Notes under the pieces: model-generated
Told to the model about the DNA's origin: nothing
Databases searched by the model: none
What the model saw: only the letters and a program-made list of their open reading frames with translations
Assembly: GCF_000747075.1 (NCBI RefSeq)
Contig: NZ_AVCH01000193.1
Location: 1 to 59,390, forward strand
Reading direction: 5' to 3'
DNA from: Arenimonas malthae CC-JY-1
Lineage (GTDB): Bacteria; Pseudomonadota; Gammaproteobacteria; Xanthomonadales; Xanthomonadaceae
DNA length: 59,390 nt
Program-made: the position numbers and the translations under genes
Shown here: piece by piece, positions 29,247 through 40,024 of the stretch
Layout: each line of letters opens with the position of its first letter
Numbering within the stretch: position 1 is the stretch's first letter

Positions 29247-30101
29247 TTACGTATCCCGGCGATAGGTCAGGGACGTGATTTGTTCGGAAATGAGCCCGAT
29301 CAGGAAGATGATCACCGAGGCACTGAGCAGCAGTGCGCTCATGTTGGTGAACCGCCCTTCGGTGGCGAAGGTATAGCTGTAATAACCCGCGCCCAGCAGG
29401 AAGAAGCCGACGCCAACCGGCGCGAACAACTTGAGGGGCGAGTACAGGGTGGCGATCTTGAAGATGATCAGGAGGAAACGAATGCCGTCCTTCAGCGGGC
29501 GGATGTGGCTGGCCTTGCCCACGCGCTTGTCCACCCTGATCGCTTCGTAGCCCACCGGGTATGCGCTCCGGAAGAACGCCATGGTGCTGGTAGTCGGGTA
29601 GCTGAATCCGTTGGGCAGCAGGTGGAGGAACTCGCGGAACCTGTTCGCGCGCACCACCCGAAATCCCGAAGTGAGGTCGAGGACCCGGTGACCGGTCATC
29701 CAGCTTGCCAGCCGGTTGTATAGCTTGTTCGCCAAGCCCCTGCCCACGCTGGCCTGGCCATCGCCATCCCGGGCACCCACCACCATGTCGAAGCCTTGAT
29801 CCAGCCGTCCGAGCAGGCGGGGAATGTGGGCTGGGTCATGCTGACCGTCGGCATCCATGAAGACCAGCACTTCACCCGTCGCCGCACGGGCGCCTCGCTT
29901 GATGGCGGCACCATTTCCCATGGAGTAAGGTGAAGTCAGCACGCGGGCGCCAAAGCTTTGGGCGACGGCCGCGGTGTCATCGGTCGACCCATCATCCACC
30001 ACGATGACCTCGGCCCCGGGGAGCACCGCCGCAAGCCCGGGCAATGTCCGCCGCAGCCCCTCGGCCTCGTTCTTGGCTGGAAGAATGATGCTTATCTTCA
30101 T
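29247..30101 (-). CDS. Family 2 glycosyltransferase with two C-terminal TM helices (polyprenyl-phosphate sugar synthase type)
   Basis: A 284-residue membrane-attached GT-A enzyme. KISIILPAKNEAEGLRRTL and VIVVDDGSTDDTAAVA (about 33-48) bind the nucleotide sugar; FMDADGQHDP has the D-x-D motif. Two TM segments close the protein (LKLFAPVGVGFFLLGAGYY and ASVIIFLIGLISEQITS), as in GtrB/DPM1-type enzymes that charge undecaprenyl phosphate with one sugar. Such a product is the usual donor for GT-C enzymes, so it could feed the TMTC-like protein at 17457-19304; that link is inference. It is the first gene of the ten-gene minus-strand operon. Confidence 0.88.
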   Translation of the reverse strand: MKISIILPAKNEAEGLRRTLPGLAAVLPGAEVIVVDDGSTDDTAAVAQSFGARVLTSPYSMGNGAAIKRGARAATGEVLVFMDADGQHDPAHIPRLLGRLDQGFDMVVGARDGDGQASVGRGLANKLYNRLASWMTGHRVLDLTSGFRVVRANRFREFLHLLPNGFSYPTTSTMAFFRSAYPVGYEAIRVDKRVGKASHIRPLKDGIRFLLIIFKIATLYSPLKLFAPVGVGFFLLGAGYYSYTFATEGRFTNMSALLLSASVIIFLIGLISEQITSLTYRRDT

Positions 30102-30233
30102 GAATTCCCCGCATCCACCTGATGCTGGGGTACTTTACACGGACGGCCGTCGACCGGGACCGGGGGTCCCAGGGCTGGCCGGACCGGCATTTTCGGTTAG
30201 AGTTGACGCCAAGGCGCGACTCGGGGAGGAAGG
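30102..30233. promoter_or_regulatory. Divergent region between the glycan operon and pilB
   Basis: This 132-bp gap must start both the glycan operon (minus) and pilBCD-coaE (plus). A 6-bp hairpin, GGGACC (30156-30161) with GGTCCC (30165-30170), lies at its centre. TAAAGT on the minus strand near 30138-30143 is a possible -10 for the operon, but without a -35. No convincing pilB promoter was found, and no sigma-54 element. GGGGAGGAAGG just before 30234 is a very strong ribosome site. Confidence 0.4.
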
Positions 30234-31958
30234 GTGAACGCCAACGCGACTGCCAACCTGGTGGGGATCACCGGCATTGCCCGGCGTCTGGTGCTGGACG
30301 GGAACCTGAGCGAGGCCGACGCCCGCAAGGCCCTGGACGAGGCCAGCAAGCAGAAGAAGCCGGTCCACCTGTACCTGCTCGAGAAGAAGCTGGTCACGGC
30401 CGCCCACATCGCCGGGGCCAATGCCATCGAGTTCGGCATGCCCCTGTTCGACGGCAGCGCCCTGGACCTGAACCAGGCCGCCACCAAGCTGGTCAGCGAG
30501 GAGCTGATCACCAAGCACCAGGCCCTGCCGCTGTTCAAGCGCGGCAACCGCCTGTTCGTGGGCATCGCCGACCCGACCAACACCCGGGCCCTGGACGAGA
30601 TCAAGTTCGCCGCCAACCTGACGGTCGAGCCCATCCTGGTGGACGAGGACCGGCTGCGCCGCACCATCGAGCAAGCCCTGACGGCCAGCGACTCGATGGA
30701 CCAGGGCATGGGCGACGACGAAGGCCTCGAAGGCCTGGAGTCCAGCGCCGGCGACGACGACGCCGCCGACAACCTGGCCGACGCCAAGGGCAGCGACGAC
30801 ACCCCGGTCGTTCGCTTCGTGAACAAGGTCCTGCTGGACTCGATCAAGCGCGGCGCCTCGGACATCCACTTCGAGCCCTACGAAACCGAATACCGGGTGC
30901 GCCTGCGCATGGACGGCATCCTGCGCACCGTGGCCAAGGCCCCGGTGAAGTTGCACCCGCGCATCACCGCCCGCCTGAAGGTCATGGCCGCGCTGGACAT
31001 CGCCGAGCGCCGCCTGCCGCAGGACGGCCGCATCAAGCTCAACATCAGCAAGACAAAGCAGATGGACTTCCGCGTGTCCACCTGCCCCACCCTGTTCGGC
31101 GAAAAGGTCGTGCTGCGCCTGCTCGACGGCAGCGCGGCCAAGCTGGGCATCGACAAGCTGGGCTACGAGGACGACCAGAAGCAGCTTTACCTGGACGCCC
31201 TGGCGAAGCCCTACGGCATGATCCTGGTCACCGGTCCCACCGGCTCCGGCAAGACGGTGTCCCTGTACACCGGCCTGAACATCCTCAATACCGACGAACG
31301 CAACATCTCCACCGCCGAGGACCCGGTCGAAATCCGCGTCCCGGGCATCAACCAGGTGCAGATGAACCCGAAGAAGGGCATGACCTTCGCCGCGGCCCTC
31401 CGCAGCTTCCTGCGCCAGGACCCGGACGTGATCATGGTCGGCGAAATCCGCGACCTGGAAACCGCCGAAATCGCCGTGAAGGCGGCCCAGACGGGCCACC
31501 TGGTGCTGTCCACCCTGCACACCAACGACGCCCCGCAGACGGTCAGCCGCCTGATGAACATGGGCATCGCGCCCTACAACATCACCTCCTCGGTGACGAT
31601 CATCATCGCCCAGCGCCTGGCCCGCCGCCTGCACGACTGCAAGAAGCCCATCCACCTGCCCGAGAACGCCCTGCTGGCCGAAGGCTACACGCCCGAGGAA
31701 ATCAAGGCGGGCATCACCCTGTACGAGCCGGTGGGCTGCGACGACTGCAACGACGGCTACAAGGGCCGCGTCGGCATCTACCAGGTGATGCCGATGGCCG
31801 AGAACATCCAGAAGATCATCCTGGAAGGCGGCAACGCGCTGCAGATCGCCCAGGCGGCCCAGGACGCCGGCGTGCGCGACCTGCGCCAGTCCGCCCTCTT
31901 CAAGGCCAGGCAGGGCGTGACCAGCCTGGCCGAAATCAACCGCGTGACCAAGGACTAA
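30234..31958 (+). CDS. pilB: Type IV pilus extension ATPase PilB
   Basis: A 574-residue hexameric secretion ATPase that powers pilus assembly. The start is GTG 30234 behind GGGGAGGAAGG. The N-terminal MshEN-type domains (about 1-150) precede the ATPase core: Walker A GPTGSGKT at 334-341, Asp box, Walker B DPDVIMVGEIRDLETA and the His box. In the zinc-binding region the second Cys pair is GCDDC, but the first part reads RRLHDCKKP, with only one Cys where a C-x-x-C is usual, so the metal site may be three Cys plus His or absent. pilC follows after 3 bp. Confidence 0.97.
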   Translation: MNANATANLVGITGIARRLVLDGNLSEADARKALDEASKQKKPVHLYLLEKKLVTAAHIAGANAIEFGMPLFDGSALDLNQAATKLVSEELITKHQALPLFKRGNRLFVGIADPTNTRALDEIKFAANLTVEPILVDEDRLRRTIEQALTASDSMDQGMGDDEGLEGLESSAGDDDAADNLADAKGSDDTPVVRFVNKVLLDSIKRGASDIHFEPYETEYRVRLRMDGILRTVAKAPVKLHPRITARLKVMAALDIAERRLPQDGRIKLNISKTKQMDFRVSTCPTLFGEKVVLRLLDGSAAKLGIDKLGYEDDQKQLYLDALAKPYGMILVTGPTGSGKTVSLYTGLNILNTDERNISTAEDPVEIRVPGINQVQMNPKKGMTFAAALRSFLRQDPDVIMVGEIRDLETAEIAVKAAQTGHLVLSTLHTNDAPQTVSRLMNMGIAPYNITSSVTIIIAQRLARRLHDCKKPIHLPENALLAEGYTPEEIKAGITLYEPVGCDDCNDGYKGRVGIYQVMPMAENIQKIILEGGNALQIAQAAQDAGVRDLRQSALFKARQGVTSLAEINRVTKD

Positions 31959-31961
31959 GCC

Positions 31962-33209
31962 ATGGCGACCACCGCTGCGAAAGCCCCCGCTCCGCGCACC
32001 TCCGAGATGCAGCAGTTCACCTGGGAGGGCACCGACAAGCGCGGCGTGAAGATGAAGGGCGAGACCACGTCCAAGAACGCCAACCTGCTGCGGGCCGAAC
32101 TGCGCAAGCAGGGCATCAACCCCACGGTGGTCCGGGCCAAGTCCAAGCCGCTGTTCGGTGCCGCCGGAAGCGCCATTTCGGCCCAGGACATTTCCGTCTT
32201 CAGCCGCCAGATCGCCACCATGCTGCAGTCGGGCGTGCCGATGGTGCAGAGCTTCGAGATCCTGGCCTCGGGCCAGAAGAACCCGCGCATGCGCGACATG
32301 CTGATCGACATCCGGGACAACATTTCGGGCGGCAGCTCGCTGAGCGAGGCCATGGCCCGGCACCCGGTGCAGTTCGACCTGCTCTACCGCAACCTTACCC
32401 GCGCGGGCGAAAGCGCCGGCGTACTCGACACGGTCCTCGATACCGTCGCGACCTACAAGGAGCGCACCGAAGCACTCAAGGGCAAGATCAAGAAGGCGCT
32501 CTTCTATCCTGCGGCGGTGATGGCAGTGGCCATCCTGGTGAGCGCCGTCCTGCTCATCTACGTGGTGCCGCAGTTCGAGGACGTTTTCAAGGGCTTTGGT
32601 GCGGACCTACCGGCCTTCACCCAGATGATCGTCAACGCCTCGCGTTTCCTGACGTCCTGGTGGTGGGCCATCCTGCTGGGCGTGGTGGGCTCCATCGCAG
32701 GCTTCTTGTTTGCATACAAGCGATCCATGGCGCTCGAACGCTTCGTCGACCGCATGATGCTCAAGCTCCCCGTCATTGGGCAGATCCTCCACCAGTCCGC
32801 CATCGCCCGCTACGCCCGTACCCTGGCCCTGACCTTCAAGGCCGGCGTGCCGCTGGTCGAGGCGCTGGAAACCGTGGCCGGCGCCACCGGTTCCATCGTC
32901 TACAACGACGCGGTCATCCGCATCCGCGAGGACGTCTCGGTGGGCTACCAGCTCAACGTGGCCATGAAGCAGGTCAACATCTTCCCGCACATGGTGGTGC
33001 AGATGACCGCCATCGGCGAAGAGGCCGGCGCCCTGGACACCATGCTGCTCAAGGTGGCCGAGTTCTACGAGCAGGAGGTCAACAACTCCGTGGACGCGCT
33101 GGCCAGCCTGATCGAGCCTTTCATCATGGTGGTCATCGGTACCCTGGTGGGTGGCATGGTGGTCGGCATGTACCTGCCGATCTTCAAGCTCGCCGCCACG
33201 GTCGGCTGA
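31962..33209 (+). CDS. pilC: Type IV pilus inner-membrane platform protein PilC
   Basis: A 415-residue protein of the GspF/PilC family, normal length. Two repeated cytoplasmic domains (first: FSRQIATMLQSGVPMVQSFE; second: YARTLALTFKAGVPLVEALE) and three TM segments (about 180-205, 230-250 and 385-410, the last LIEPFIMVVIGTLVGGMVVG). It anchors PilB to the inner membrane and helps extract pilins into the growing fibre. It lies between pilB and pilD with gaps of 3 and 7 bp. Confidence 0.97.
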   Translation: MATTAAKAPAPRTSEMQQFTWEGTDKRGVKMKGETTSKNANLLRAELRKQGINPTVVRAKSKPLFGAAGSAISAQDISVFSRQIATMLQSGVPMVQSFEILASGQKNPRMRDMLIDIRDNISGGSSLSEAMARHPVQFDLLYRNLTRAGESAGVLDTVLDTVATYKERTEALKGKIKKALFYPAAVMAVAILVSAVLLIYVVPQFEDVFKGFGADLPAFTQMIVNASRFLTSWWWAILLGVVGSIAGFLFAYKRSMALERFVDRMMLKLPVIGQILHQSAIARYARTLALTFKAGVPLVEALETVAGATGSIVYNDAVIRIREDVSVGYQLNVAMKQVNIFPHMVVQMTAIGEEAGALDTMLLKVAEFYEQEVNNSVDALASLIEPFIMVVIGTLVGGMVVGMYLPIFKLAATVG

Positions 33210-33216
33210 GCCCCGC

Positions 33217-34083
33217 ATGCTCGACGCGCTCCAGGCCTCGGCCGCCCTGTCGGCCGGCATCGCCCTGCTCTTCGGCCTGCTGGTCGGCAGCTTCCTGAAC
33301 GTGGTGATCCTGCGCCTGCCGCCCCGCCTGGAATGGCAGTGGCGGCGGGACAGCCGGGAAATCCTGGAACAATCCGAGCAGTACGAGCCGGCCCCGCCGG
33401 GCATCGTCGTCCAGCGTTCGGCCTGCCCCAAGTGCGGCCACAAGCTGGCGCCCTGGGAAAACATCCCCGTGCTCAGCTTCGCCCTGCTGCGCGGCAAGTG
33501 CCGGGGCTGCGGCAGCCCGATCTCCTGGCAGTACCCGGTCGTCGAGCTGGCCACCGGCCTGCTGTTCGCGGCCTGCGTCTGGCGCTTCGGTTTCGGCATG
33601 GAAGCCCTGGCGGCCATCACCTTCACCGGCTTCCTGGTGGCACTGACCGGCATCGACCTGCGCACCACCCTGCTGCCCGACCAGCTCACCTACCCGCTGC
33701 TCTGGCTGGGCCTGGGCCTGTCCACGATGACCCTGTTCGTGTCCCCGGTGCAGGCCATCTTCGGCGGCATCGTCGGCTACCTGAGCCTGTGGAGCGTGTA
33801 CTGGGGCTTCAAGCTGCTCACCGGCAAGGAAGGCATGGGCCACGGCGACTTCAAGTTGCTGGCGGCCCTGGGCGCCTGGTGCGGCGTGGCGGGCATCCTG
33901 CCGATCGTGCTGATGTCGTCCTTCATCGGCGCCATCGTCGGCAGCGCCTGGATCGCCCTGCGCGGCCAGGACCGCGCCACGCCCATTCCCTTCGGCCCCT
34001 ACCTGGCCGCCGCGGGCTGGGTGCAGCTGATGTGGGGCCCGCAGCTGATCCAGGCCTACCGGGCCTGGTCCGGCCTGAACTGA
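33217..34083 (+). CDS. pilD: Prepilin peptidase / N-methyltransferase PilD
   Basis: A 288-residue bifunctional membrane enzyme that cleaves prepilin leaders and methylates the new N-terminal Phe. FGLLVGSFLNVVILRLP opens the protein; the cytoplasmic zinc site has CPKCGH and CRGCGS; the two catalytic Asp lie in GIDLRTTLLPDQ and GMGHGDFKLL. Several TM helices complete it. The start ATG 33217 gives the family N-terminus; the upstream frame overlaps pilC. It should process both pilins of this window. Confidence 0.97.
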   Translation: MLDALQASAALSAGIALLFGLLVGSFLNVVILRLPPRLEWQWRRDSREILEQSEQYEPAPPGIVVQRSACPKCGHKLAPWENIPVLSFALLRGKCRGCGSPISWQYPVVELATGLLFAACVWRFGFGMEALAAITFTGFLVALTGIDLRTTLLPDQLTYPLLWLGLGLSTMTLFVSPVQAIFGGIVGYLSLWSVYWGFKLLTGKEGMGHGDFKLLAALGAWCGVAGILPIVLMSSFIGAIVGSAWIALRGQDRATPIPFGPYLAAAGWVQLMWGPQLIQAYRAWSGLN

Positions 34084-34087
34084 GGCC

Positions 34088-34693
34088 ATGGCCCGCCGCA
34101 TCGTGGCGGTGACGGGCGGCGTGGCTTCGGGAAAGTCCGCAGCAACCCGCGTCTTCGAATCCCTGGGCGTCACGGTGGCGGATGCCGACGTCGCCGCCCG
34201 CGCGGTCATCGAGCCGGGCCAGCCCGCCCTGGCCCAGGTCATGGCCCGGTTCGGCGCCGACAGCCTGGGCCCGGACGGCCGCCTGGACCGCGCACGCATG
34301 CGCCAGCGCGTGTTCGCCGACCCGGCGGCCAAGGCCGACCTGGAAGCCATCCTGCACCCGCCCATCCGGGCCTGGCTGCGGACGGCCTGCGAGGCGGCCG
34401 ACGGCCCTTACGCCATCGTGGCCATCCCGCTGCTCGCCGAAGGCGGCGGCCGCCAGGCCTACCCCTGGCTGGACCGGATCGTGGTGGTGGACGTCCCTGA
34501 AGCGGTGCAACTGGCCCGGCTGCAGCAGCGCGACGGCATCACCGCCGACCTGGCCGCGCGCATGGTGGCCGCCCAGGCCACCCGCCGGCAGCGACTGGCC
34601 ATGGCCAATGACGTGCTCATCAACGATGGCCCGCTGGCGCAGCTCGAAGCCGCCGTCACCCGCCTGCACCAGCGCTACCTCGCGCTCCCGTAG
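34088..34693 (+). CDS. coaE: Dephospho-CoA kinase
   Basis: A 201-residue P-loop kinase for the last step of coenzyme A synthesis. Walker A appears as VTGGVASGKSAA (about 8-19), with DADVAAR soon after, ILHPPIRAWL in the substrate lid and IPLLAEGG in the middle. Length matches the family. It sits 4 bp after pilD, the common pilBCD-coaE order of gammaproteobacteria, and converges on the Nudix gene with a 15-bp gap. Confidence 0.95.
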   Translation: MARRIVAVTGGVASGKSAATRVFESLGVTVADADVAARAVIEPGQPALAQVMARFGADSLGPDGRLDRARMRQRVFADPAAKADLEAILHPPIRAWLRTACEAADGPYAIVAIPLLAEGGGRQAYPWLDRIVVVDVPEAVQLARLQQRDGITADLAARMVAAQATRRQRLAMANDVLINDGPLAQLEAAVTRLHQRYLALP

Positions 34694-34708
34694 GCGCGAC
34701 TTCAGCGC

Positions 34709-35659
34709 TCAGCGCGGCCAGAAAGCCCGGATGCCGGCCACGCCCTGCCCGCCATGCCGGCGCGCGGTGGCGACATCAGCGGAGCGCATGCCGCCCAAGG
34801 CATAGATGGGCAGGGAAACCGCCTCGCGCAGGGCCGCGAACCGGTCCCACCCCAGGGGCGTGGCCCCCGGATGGCTCTCGGTGGCCCGCACGGGCCCCAG
34901 GACGGCGAAATCCAGCCCCAGGCGCTCCGCCTGGGCCAGTTCATCGGCATCGTGGCAGGAGGCGCCCACCAGCTGCCCGGCGGGCAGCGGGCGCGCCTGT
35001 AGGGCCATGAGCTGGTCGGAACGCAGGTGCAAGCCCAGGCCCAGGTCGGCGGCCAGGCCAGGTTCGCCGTTGACCAGCAGCTCTGCCCCGGCCGCGTGGC
35101 AGCGGGTGCGGGCGTCCATGGCCAGGTCGGCCAGGGTGCGGGCCGGCAGGCCGCGGGCGCGCAGCTGGACGCGGCGGATGCCGCCCTTCAGCGCCTTCTC
35201 CAGCTTGCCCAGCCAGGCCGCCGGCTCTTCCGGCTCGGGGCTGATGAGGTAACGCGCAGGCGAGGTCAGCGCCGCCACCACCGGTCGGTCGGCCGGGGGC
35301 ATGGGGTAGTCGCGCAGCTTTTCCGGCGGGGTCCACGCCAGGGCCTGGCGCTCGCGGCCGCGGGGCGTGCCCTCGAAGGCGGTCACGGAATAAACGTCCA
35401 GGACGATGCGCTTGGACGGATAGGCCTGGGGCACCGCCACCAGCGGCTCGGCCCCCAGCACGCGGATGCCCAGCTCCTCGTGCAGTTCGCGGTCGAGGGC
35501 CTGCAGCGCCGTTTCGCCCGGCTCCACCTTGCCGCCCGGGAACTCCCAGGCGCCGGCCAGGTCGCGCCCGGCGGTGCGCCGGGCCAGCAGGATCCGGCCG
35601 CGGGCGTCCCGGAGGACGGCCGCGACCACGTGCACGGGCTTAGGTCGGTCGGCGGGCAT
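34709..35659 (-). CDS. MutT-like Nudix hydrolase fused to a ThiE-like domain
   Basis: A 316-residue two-domain protein. The Nudix box is GKVEPGETALQALDRELHEELGI in essence, within residues 42-65, with the RELHEELG core intact; this half should hydrolyse oxidised dGTP as MutT does. Residues 135-316 resemble thiamine-phosphate synthase (TMP-TENI fold: VQLRARGLP, GASCHDADELAQAERLGLDF, VLGPVRATESHPGATPLGW, IYALGGM). The fusion is known in gammaproteobacteria near secA. Whether the ThiE-like half is catalytic is not known. It follows secA by 18 bp on the same strand. Confidence 0.9.
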   Translation of the reverse strand: MPADRPKPVHVVAAVLRDARGRILLARRTAGRDLAGAWEFPGGKVEPGETALQALDRELHEELGIRVLGAEPLVAVPQAYPSKRIVLDVYSVTAFEGTPRGRERQALAWTPPEKLRDYPMPPADRPVVAALTSPARYLISPEPEEPAAWLGKLEKALKGGIRRVQLRARGLPARTLADLAMDARTRCHAAGAELLVNGEPGLAADLGLGLHLRSDQLMALQARPLPAGQLVGASCHDADELAQAERLGLDFAVLGPVRATESHPGATPLGWDRFAALREAVSLPIYALGGMRSADVATARRHGGQGVAGIRAFWPR

Positions 35660-35677
35660 CCGGCCGGGGTTCCTCGG

Positions 35678-38422
<2,745 letters not shown>

Positions 38423-38464
38423 TGGAAAAGCCGGTTGGTGGCGGGACGCGCAGGGCGCGAAAGC

Positions 38465-38497
38465 AAAAAAGCCGCGGCTGCCCGGGGGCGTCGCGGC
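38465..38497 (-). terminator. Intrinsic terminator between the M23 peptidase and secA
   Basis: On the minus strand GCCGCG (plus 38492-38497) pairs with CGCGGC (38471-38476) around a GC-rich loop that can pair further, and six T residues follow (A run at 38465-38470). This is the clearest intrinsic terminator of the window. It ends the M23 transcript just before secA, or acts as an attenuator in a secA leader. Confidence 0.8.
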
Positions 38498-38550
38498 CGT
38501 CTAGTCTAACTTGGGGACGGTGGCCGGGGTATCAAGCCCGGCCGGGTGGC

Positions 38551-39465
38551 TCAGCCGCGGGCCTTGTCCAGGTACTGCCGCGGGTTGACCTGGCGGCCAT
38601 TGAGCTGGACCTCGAAGTGCAGGTGCGAGCCCGTGGAACGGCCGGTGGAGCCGACCTTGGCGATCTGCTGGCCGGCGCGGACGATGTCGCCCGAACGCAC
38701 GAGGTTGGCGGAATTGTGCGCGTACAGCGTCTTGTAGCCGTTGCCGTGGTCGATCTCGACGACGTTGCCGTAACCGCTGCGCACGCCGGAGAAGCTGACC
38801 ACGCCCTCGGCGGCGGCGGTCACCGGGTCGCCGGAATTGGCGTCGATGTCGATGCCCGCGTGGTGGGCGCGGCCGCGGCCGAAGGGATCGTTGCGGCCGC
38901 CGTAGCGGGAGGAGATGTAGCCCGGGGCGGGCATGCCGGCCGGGGTGCGCTTGTTCTCGAGCTTCTGGTTGAACAGCATCGACTCGAGCACCGAAAGCTG
39001 GCGGCCGGAGTGGGCGAACTGCGCTTCCAGCGCGTCCAGGCTCGACAGCAGGTCGCCGGCGGGCACGTCCTCGGCGGATTCGGCGCCGCCCTGGCCGGGC
39101 AGCTCGTTGAAGTTGAATTCGCCGTCCTTGAGCTTGCCGACCTGGGTCAGGCGGTCGCCGAGGGCGTTGAGGCGGTTGGCCTGGGCCTGCAGTTCGCCGA
39201 CGCGGGCGGCGATGGCGTTGACCTCGAGCTGGGCTTCGTCGCGGGCGGCGGCGAGTTCACGCGCCTGCTGGTCGAATTCCGCCTGGAGCTTGGCGATCTC
39301 GGCGCGGGCCGCGCCATCGGCGCCCCGGGCCAGGAAGCCGGCGGTGAAGGCCAGGCCGAGCACCAGGGCGACGGCGCCCAGGGCCGTGGCGGCCACCTTG
39401 GGCTGGTCGAACGCCAATTTCTTTGGCGAACGGAGGAAATTTGCTGCGATGATGACATTCATCAT
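38551..39465 (-). CDS. M23 family metallopeptidase, membrane anchored
   Basis: A 304-residue LytM-type peptidase. One TM segment (about 26-46, ATALGAVALVLGLAFTAGFL) is followed by a coiled coil (about 50-110) and the M23 domain (about 190-300) with the zinc ligands in HHAGIDIDANSG and HLHFEVQLNG. It should cut peptidoglycan cross-links or regulate such cutting in the periplasm. The start at 39465 or 39462 (two adjacent ATG) overlaps the 5' end of dciA on the other strand; the longer frame is spurious. Similar genes lie next to secA in many gammaproteobacteria. Confidence 0.9.
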   Translation of the reverse strand: MMNVIIAANFLRSPKKLAFDQPKVAATALGAVALVLGLAFTAGFLARGADGAARAEIAKLQAEFDQQARELAAARDEAQLEVNAIAARVGELQAQANRLNALGDRLTQVGKLKDGEFNFNELPGQGGAESAEDVPAGDLLSSLDALEAQFAHSGRQLSVLESMLFNQKLENKRTPAGMPAPGYISSRYGGRNDPFGRGRAHHAGIDIDANSGDPVTAAAEGVVSFSGVRSGYGNVVEIDHGNGYKTLYAHNSANLVRSGDIVRAGQQIAKVGSTGRSTGSHLHFEVQLNGRQVNPRQYLDKARG

Positions 39466-39955
39466 GTCTAAGCCACCCAAACCTTTCGTCCGCGGCGCCG
39501 CGCCACCGACCACCCTGCCCCCGCGCGCCTTGGAGGCGCTGTCCGGGACCGGGTTGGCCAGCGTGGTCGAACGCGCCCGTTGGCTGGGCGAACTCGACCT
39601 CGTGCTGCGCCAGAGTCTCCCCGCCACCTTGGCCGACCAGTGCAGGCTGGCCAACGTGGATGAAAAGAACGTGGTGTTCCTGGTCAGCGCCCCGGTCTGG
39701 AAGGCCAAGCTGCGGCTTCATGCCGATGCCCTGCTGGGCGCGGCGGCCGCGGCCGGGCTCAAGGCCAGGACGCTGGTGGTGAAGGTGGTGCCGCCGGAAC
39801 CCGCCATCCCCGCAGGAACCGGCTCGTCGAAACCACTTTCCGAGGAGGTCCGCGATTCACTGCGGGCCACCGCCCAGTCGGTTTCGGACCCGGGGCTGAA
39901 GGCCCAGCTTCTGCGGCTGGCTGCCTCGACCCGGCCAAAGACCGACGGGGCATGA
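39449..39955 (+). CDS. dciA: DciA-type helicase loader (DUF721 protein)
   Basis: A 168-residue DUF721 protein. DciA is the ancestral loader of the replicative helicase DnaB in bacteria without DnaC. The N-terminal domain contains LDLVLRQSLPATLADQCRLA and NVVFLVSAPVWKAKLRLHAD, as in the Pseudomonas protein, and the location between secA and lpxC is the same. Start codons at 39449, 39452 and 39464 are in frame; 39449 is closest to GGAGG (39432-39436). With it, the first 17 bp overlap the start of the M23 gene on the other strand. It converges on lpxC. Confidence 0.85.
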   Translation: MMTFIMSKPPKPFVRGAAPPTTLPPRALEALSGTGLASVVERARWLGELDLVLRQSLPATLADQCRLANVDEKNVVFLVSAPVWKAKLRLHADALLGAAAAAGLKARTLVVKVVPPEPAIPAGTGSSKPLSEEVRDSLRATAQSVSDPGLKAQLLRLAASTRPKTDGA

Positions 39956-39963
39956 TGCCCCGT
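39945..39963. terminator. Palindrome over the dciA stop codon
   Basis: ACGGGGCAT (39945-39953) and ATGCCCCGT (39955-39963) form a near-continuous palindrome covering the dciA TGA. As RNA it gives a 7-bp stem with an ATGAT loop in either direction. There is no U run; it may act on both convergent transcripts. Confidence 0.4.
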
Positions 39964-39977
39964 GGAACGTAGCGTGT

Positions 39978-40005
39978 CGTTAACCGGGCGTTAAATCCGC
40001 GTTAA
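39978..40005. repeat. Three CGTTAA direct repeats with an 11-bp period
   Basis: CGTTAA occurs at 39978, 39989 and 40000, each exactly 11 bp apart, in the 69-bp gap between the convergent dciA and lpxC stop codons. This AT-rich patch stands out in a GC-rich setting. The period of one helical turn is what a protein touching one DNA face would need. Function unknown. Confidence 0.6.
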
Positions 40006-40024
40006 GGGGCGGATGAAGCGGTGC

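Noticed and set aside
30122-33298. 1058-codon plus-strand frame over pilB and pilC
   Set aside because: It is an out-of-frame shadow of pilB/pilC, rich in Arg, Pro and Gly; the true genes have complete motifs and ribosome sites.
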